Below are positions 5,363-8,854 of a stretch of DNA of 8,854 nt, piece by piece. Position 1 is the first letter of the stretch. Every line of letters starts with the position of its first letter. The DNA lies in contig DATBFY010000523.1 of the NCBI GenBank assembly GCA_036558265.1, forward strand, positions 1-8,854, in the 5' to 3' direction. The stretch comes from RYN-433 sp036558265 (lineage in GTDB: Bacteria; Planctomycetota; Phycisphaerae; Tepidisphaerales; Tepidisphaeraceae). The notes beneath the pieces are model-generated. The model saw only the letters and a program-made list of their open reading frames with translations. It was not told the origin of the DNA and did no database searches. Both the position numbers and the translations under genes were made by a program.

Positions 5363-7357
5363 ATGACCGCAAGCACCGACCCATCCACGCGCTACGTGCT
5401 GCCGCCGGACGCCCCGTACCTGGCCAACCTGGCCGCACTCTGGCACCACCAGCCCGACCTGGCGCGGAAGATCGAAGCGCTCGACACGCAGGACGCCGGC
5501 TACGTCGTCGAACCCTCAAAATCGGGTCCACCAACGCTGACCGTCAAAACGGCAGACAACCGATCGATCTCGCTTCACTCCAGGTACAACCCGCTCGCCG
5601 AAGCGCAAAAACTGCTCGAACCGACTCCCGTCGATGGCTGCATCGTTTTCCACGTCCAGGGCCTGGGTCTGGGCTATCACCTCGAGGCCCTGGCCGAGCG
5701 CGCCAGCAGCGAATCGCTCATCTTTGTCTTCGAGCCCGACCTGCAGCTCCTCCGCATCACGCTGGAGCATCGGGATCTATCGAAGCTGATCGAGTCCGGT
5801 CGCGTCCATTTCTTCACCGAGCTCAACAAGGCGGAGATCTTTACCAAGCTCACGCCCCATTGTGCCATGTGCTCGATGGGTTTTGAGGGTGTCGTTCACC
5901 CGCCCAGTGTTGCGCTCAACCCGCAATTCTTCGCCGAGATCCAGACCTGGATCGCCGAGTTTGCAGCGTTTGCCCGCACCAGCCTCAACACGCTGGTGAT
6001 CAACGGCCGGCGAACCGCCGAGAACATCACGCGCAACCTCGCCACGTACGTGCAGACCTCCAGCGTGAACGAGCTCAGGGATCGCTACAAGGGACAACCC
6101 GCGATCATCGTCTCCGCCGGGCCGAGCCTGCGCAAGAACAAGCACCTGTTGAAGGATGCCCAGGGCAAGGCCGTCTTCATCGCGGTGCAGACGATCCTCC
6201 AGCCGCTTTTGGAGATGGGTATCGAGCCGCAGTTTGTCACGTCCCTGGACTATCACGACATCTCCACCCGGTATTACGAAAAGCTGCCGAAAAACCTCGC
6301 GACGCACCTGGTGGCCGAGCCCAAGGCCAGCCCGAAGATCTTCGACGTTTTTCCGGGCCCGGTGACGGTGCTGGGGAGCGACTACGCCGACCGTCTGCTG
6401 CGCGAGTTTGCCAAGGAGATGGACAAGGGCCGACTGTCGAGCGGCGCGACGGTCGCGCACCTGGCGTTCTACCTGGCCGAGCACCTGGGTTGCGATCCGG
6501 TCATCTTCGTCGGCCAGGATTTAGGGTTCGGCGACGGCCTGGCGTACGCGCCGGGCACGAACATCGACGACGTCTGGCGTCCTGAGCTCTCGCGCTTCTG
6601 CACAATCGAGATGAAGCAGTGGGAGTTCATCGCGCGCGACCGCCACATCCTCCGCAAGATCCCCGATGTCGAGGGGCGCCCCATGTACACCGAAGAACGA
6701 CTCTTCACCTACCTCCAGCAGTTCGAGCGTGACTTCCTCCGCACCAAGCGCCGGGTCATCGACGCCACCGAGGGGGGCGCCAAGAAGCGCGGCGCCGACA
6801 CGCGAAAGCTCGCCGATGCGATCCGGGAGTTCTGCAGGGAGCCGCTGAATCCCTCGGCAGCCGCGCAGGGCGACGGCCGCCCGGGGCAGCAGTGGCTGCG
6901 CGCGGGCAAGTGCGTCGCCAGCCTTCAGGCCCGCCGGGAGGAGGCGCGGCAGATCGAGTTGATCAGCCACGACACGCTGCCGCTGCTGGAGGAGATCCGC
7001 GACCACCTCGACGACCAGCCCAGAGTCAACCGAGCGATCGCGTTGATCGACGCGCTTCGGGCGCGCATCGATACCTTCGGTGCGACGTACGATCTGGTTA
7101 CCCAGCTCACGCAGAAGACCGAGCTGGAGCGTTTTCAGCGCGACCGGCGGATGCAGTCGAAGAAGCTCACGGGATTGGAGCTGCAGCGCAACCAGATCAC
7201 CCGCGACGTGGAGAACGTCCGCGCCGTCGCCGCCGCCGCCCGTGAGTTCCAGAACCTGATGGACGAGATGATCCAGAAGCTCAAGACGTTCACGGACCCG
7301 GTCCCGTCGAAAGAGACGACTCCGGCCGCCGCCCCCGTGGCGCCGCTTGCGGCTTAG
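5363..7357 (+). CDS. Motility accessory factor (Maf)/DUF115 family glycosyltransferase
   Basis: The family is known for transferring nonulosonic acids (pseudaminic or legionaminic acid type sugars) to flagellin; some members act on other surface proteins. The 664-residue product has the usual layout. The N-terminal domain (about 15-210) contains VFHVQGLGLGYHLEAL and FVFEPDLQLL. The central DUF115 domain has VSAGPSL at 250-256, TSLDYHD after it, LVAEPKASP, and VGQDLGF at 383-389 followed by the YAPGTN segment. The C-terminal part is mostly helical, and residues about 590-650 are Gln/Arg/Lys-rich with coiled-coil character. The C-terminus ends in a Pro/Ala tail. The ATG at 5363 has no clear Shine-Dalgarno site. 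The next gene downstream is on the same strand 95 bases later and resembles sugar-activation proteins, which supports a glycosylation locus. The acceptor protein is not in the window, so whether this serves flagella is unknown. Confidence 0.88.
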   Translation: MTASTDPSTRYVLPPDAPYLANLAALWHHQPDLARKIEALDTQDAGYVVEPSKSGPPTLTVKTADNRSISLHSRYNPLAEAQKLLEPTPVDGCIVFHVQGLGLGYHLEALAERASSESLIFVFEPDLQLLRITLEHRDLSKLIESGRVHFFTELNKAEIFTKLTPHCAMCSMGFEGVVHPPSVALNPQFFAEIQTWIAEFAAFARTSLNTLVINGRRTAENITRNLATYVQTSSVNELRDRYKGQPAIIVSAGPSLRKNKHLLKDAQGKAVFIAVQTILQPLLEMGIEPQFVTSLDYHDISTRYYEKLPKNLATHLVAEPKASPKIFDVFPGPVTVLGSDYADRLLREFAKEMDKGRLSSGATVAHLAFYLAEHLGCDPVIFVGQDLGFGDGLAYAPGTNIDDVWRPELSRFCTIEMKQWEFIARDRHILRKIPDVEGRPMYTEERLFTYLQQFERDFLRTKRRVIDATEGGAKKRGADTRKLADAIREFCREPLNPSAAAQGDGRPGQQWLRAGKCVASLQARREEARQIELISHDTLPLLEEIRDHLDDQPRVNRAIALIDALRARIDTFGATYDLVTQLTQKTELERFQRDRRMQSKKLTGLELQRNQITRDVENVRAVAAAAREFQNLMDEMIQKLKTFTDPVPSKETTPAAAPVAPLAA

Positions 7358-7452
7358 CGCGAGTGCACCTTCGGTGCGACCGCTAGTTGCCGGCGGGTTC
7401 TGAGAGTGCTTCTCAGGTGAGGACCCGGGTTTCGAGACGGACGACTGTCACA
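7358..7452 (+). other. Structured spacer between the Maf gene and the next gene
   Basis: The 95-base spacer holds three symmetric elements. GCACC/GGTGC (7365-7377) form a five-pair stem with a three-base loop, 7 bases after the Maf stop. CTGAGA/TCTCAG (7400-7416) form a six-pair stem around GTGCT. ACCCGGGT (7423-7430) is a perfect 8-base palindrome. None has a T-tract, so none is a clear intrinsic terminator. No promoter stands out, and no Shine-Dalgarno site is seen before the ATG at 7453. Confidence 0.35.
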
Positions 7453-8854
7453 ATGCCAACGAACACCGCCATCCTCTCCCTCCTCCACGAATCTTCAGGC
7501 GAACATAGTGCCACGCGCACCTTCCGCGAGACCCCAGTTCTCGATTGGACCCTCAACCGTCTCTTCCGCGCCAATCAACTGTCTCAGACGATCATCCTCT
7601 GCTGGGACGACCAACGCCCGGATGTGTCCCCGATCGCCTCCGCGCGCGGCGCACAGGTCCATTCCCAGCCGCGAACGCCGATCCCGACGCTCGACGCCAT
7701 CTCCGCCGCCCAGCGCTGGAGCGACGGCTGGCGAGGCGGCCTCCTGGCCACCTGCCACTTCGACCGCGGCTTCCACGCCCCGTCGATCCAGCAGGCGCTC
7801 CACTCGGAACCTGGCACTCGGGACTCGGAACTTCTCCTGCTCATCGATCCCAGCGCCGCCCTCATCGACCCGGCGCTCATCGACGCTCTGATCGCCCACG
7901 CCGGGGAGTTTCCGAATCGGGAACTCTACTTCACCCAATCCGCCCCGGGCCTGGCGCCCGTGGCGATCCGGCCGATCCTCCTGGATCGCCTGGCGAAGAC
8001 CAACTCGCACCCGGGGCGCCTGCTCTCCTACTGGCCCGACACGCCGGGGCGCGACCCGATGACGACGGAGATGTGCCTGGCGGTGCCGCCCGCGATCGCC
8101 CGCTCGCTCCACCGATTCACGCTCGATTCGCGGCGGCAGATCGGACGCATTGCGGCTGCGACCGCGTCGTTGAACGGACAACTGATCACCAGCGACGCCC
8201 AGCGGTTGGTCGAATTGCTTGACGTGCAGGCGGAACCTGACCGTCAGCCGCGCGAGGTCGTCCTCGAGCTGACCACCCGACGCTCGGCGCGCCCGATCTT
8301 CGCCCCGGGCACGCACCTGCAACTGGGCAGGGGGGATATGTCGCTTGAGACGGTCGATCGGATCCTCGAGCAGTTGACGGAGATCGACGATCTTCGCCTG
8401 ACGCTCGCCGGCGCGGGCGACCCGTTGCTGCACGCCGATTTCGCGCAGGTTCTCGACCGCGTCGCGCAGGCGAACATCCCCGCAGTCCACGTCGAAACGG
8501 ATCTTTTCGAGATCGCGCCGTCGGTCCTGGAAAGGCTCGTCTCGTCGCAGATCGACATCCTGACCCTGCACCTGCCGGCCGCCACCGTTGCGACTTACCA
8601 GCGAATCATGGGCGTGGACGGTCTTGCGAAGGTCGTCGAGAACCTGAAGCATCTCCTGAGCGTCCGTCGCTCGCTTCCCTTGATCGTCCCCACGTTCACC
8701 AAGTGCCGGGAGAACCTGGAGGAGATGGAGCCCTGGTACGACCACTGGCTGCGCGTCCTGGGCACGGCCGTCATCGTCGGGCCGAGCGACTACGCCGGCC
8801 AGATACCCGACACCGCCTGCGCCGACATGTCGCCGTCCAAACGTCGTCCGTGTT
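7453..8854 (+). CDS. Nucleotidyltransferase-like and radical-SAM/SPASM-like fusion protein, catalytic motifs degenerate, 3'-partial
   Basis: The frame is open from the ATG at 7453 to the window edge (467 codons, no stop), so the C-terminus is missing. Residues about 5-250 follow the outline of SpsF/NeuA-type nucleotidyltransferases: a hydrophobic first strand (AILSLLH), then PVLDWTLNRLFRA, then IILCWDD. The Arg-x-Gly-Ser-x-Arg-x-Pro-Gly-Lys nucleotide loop expected between the first two is absent. Residues about 268-467 follow a radical-SAM barrel: a strand with LTTRRSARPIF (273-283), GDMSLETVDRIL, GAGDPLL (320-326) where active members have a GEP-type motif, AVHVETDLF, and YQRIMG. The final SPSKRRPC has the look of a SPASM start. 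The three clustered cysteines of radical-SAM enzymes are replaced by Arg277, Pro281 and Ala284. The position next to the Maf gene suggests a role in glycan or modification pathways. It may be non-catalytic or scaffolding. A minus-strand frame (7495-8745) is also open but matches nothing. Confidence 0.72.
   Translation, partial: MPTNTAILSLLHESSGEHSATRTFRETPVLDWTLNRLFRANQLSQTIILCWDDQRPDVSPIASARGAQVHSQPRTPIPTLDAISAAQRWSDGWRGGLLATCHFDRGFHAPSIQQALHSEPGTRDSELLLLIDPSAALIDPALIDALIAHAGEFPNRELYFTQSAPGLAPVAIRPILLDRLAKTNSHPGRLLSYWPDTPGRDPMTTEMCLAVPPAIARSLHRFTLDSRRQIGRIAAATASLNGQLITSDAQRLVELLDVQAEPDRQPREVVLELTTRRSARPIFAPGTHLQLGRGDMSLETVDRILEQLTEIDDLRLTLAGAGDPLLHADFAQVLDRVAQANIPAVHVETDLFEIAPSVLERLVSSQIDILTLHLPAATVATYQRIMGVDGLAKVVENLKHLLSVRRSLPLIVPTFTKCRENLEEMEPWYDHWLRVLGTAVIVGPSDYAGQIPDTACADMSPSKRRPC
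7802..7836 (+). repeat. Heptamer tandem repeat inside the coding region of the fusion gene
   Basis: Five adjacent 7-base units read ACTCGGA, ACCTGGC, ACTCGGG, ACTCGGA and ACTTCTC. The first, third and fourth are near-identical; the others are diverged. In frame they encode about HSEPGTRDSELLL (residues 117-129), a polar loop just before the hydrophobic strand LLLIDPSA. Three units equal 21 bases, or seven codons, so gain of three units would keep the frame. Confidence 0.6.

Noticed and set aside
7495..8745. A minus-strand open frame of 416 codons opposite the fusion gene.
   Set aside because: The product is Arg/Asp/Gly-rich with no recognisable motif, while the plus-strand frame shows domain-like hydrophobic pattern and family outlines.
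1..8854. tRNA, rRNA, CRISPR array, transposase or replication origin.
   Set aside because: Reading both strands showed no cloverleaf-like genes, spaced direct repeats, transposase motifs or DnaA-box clusters.

Overview
The window looks like chromosomal DNA from a GC-rich member of the Planctomycetota, probably of the class Phycisphaerae. The main clue is a protein whose N-terminus carries the LEGRMLLSA motif, a version of the LEPR-LLSA signature found on planctomycete exported proteins. Supporting clues are the high GC content, the frequent lack of strong Shine-Dalgarno sites, and short genes in alternating orientation. The placement is an inference from protein features, since no rRNA or other marker gene is present.

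Layout from left to right. (1) 11-409 (+) is an unrecognised small protein that may continue upstream of the window. (2) 418-1119/1122 (-) is NAD(P)H-hydrate epimerase (nnrE), convergent with gene 1. (3) 1188-1982 (+) is the SurE 5'/3'-nucleotidase, divergent from nnrE across a spacer holding a four-copy heptamer repeat and a possible promoter. (4) 1983-2168 is a spacer between convergent genes with a long imperfect palindrome (2051-2112). (5) 2169-3548 (-) is a seven-bladed beta-propeller protein with the planctomycete N-terminal motif. (6) 3736-4362 and 4359-4640 (+) are an ECF-type sigma factor and, overlapping by ATGA, a 93-residue zinc-binding anti-sigma candidate. (7) 4664-5254 (-) is a small two-helix membrane protein. 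(8) 5363-7357 (+) is a Maf/DUF115 glycosyltransferase. (9) 7453 to the window end (+) is a long open frame cut off by the edge. It resembles a nucleotidyltransferase-like domain fused to a radical-SAM/SPASM-like domain, but the catalytic signatures of both are missing.

How the genes work together: nnrE and surE are housekeeping or metabolite-repair genes. The sigma/anti-sigma pair is a compact regulatory unit divergent from the propeller gene, which makes that gene a possible but unproven target. The Maf gene and the degenerate fusion gene downstream suggest a surface or flagellin glycosylation locus that continues to the right.

The most unusual signals are the last gene, which keeps the scaffold of two enzyme families without their active-site motifs, and a recurring class of 7-bp tandem repeats at four places. 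In two of these, the stop codon of the gene (surE and the anti-sigma gene) lies inside a repeat unit. In a third, the repeat sits in frame within a coding region. No tRNA, rRNA, CRISPR array, transposase or replication origin was seen.
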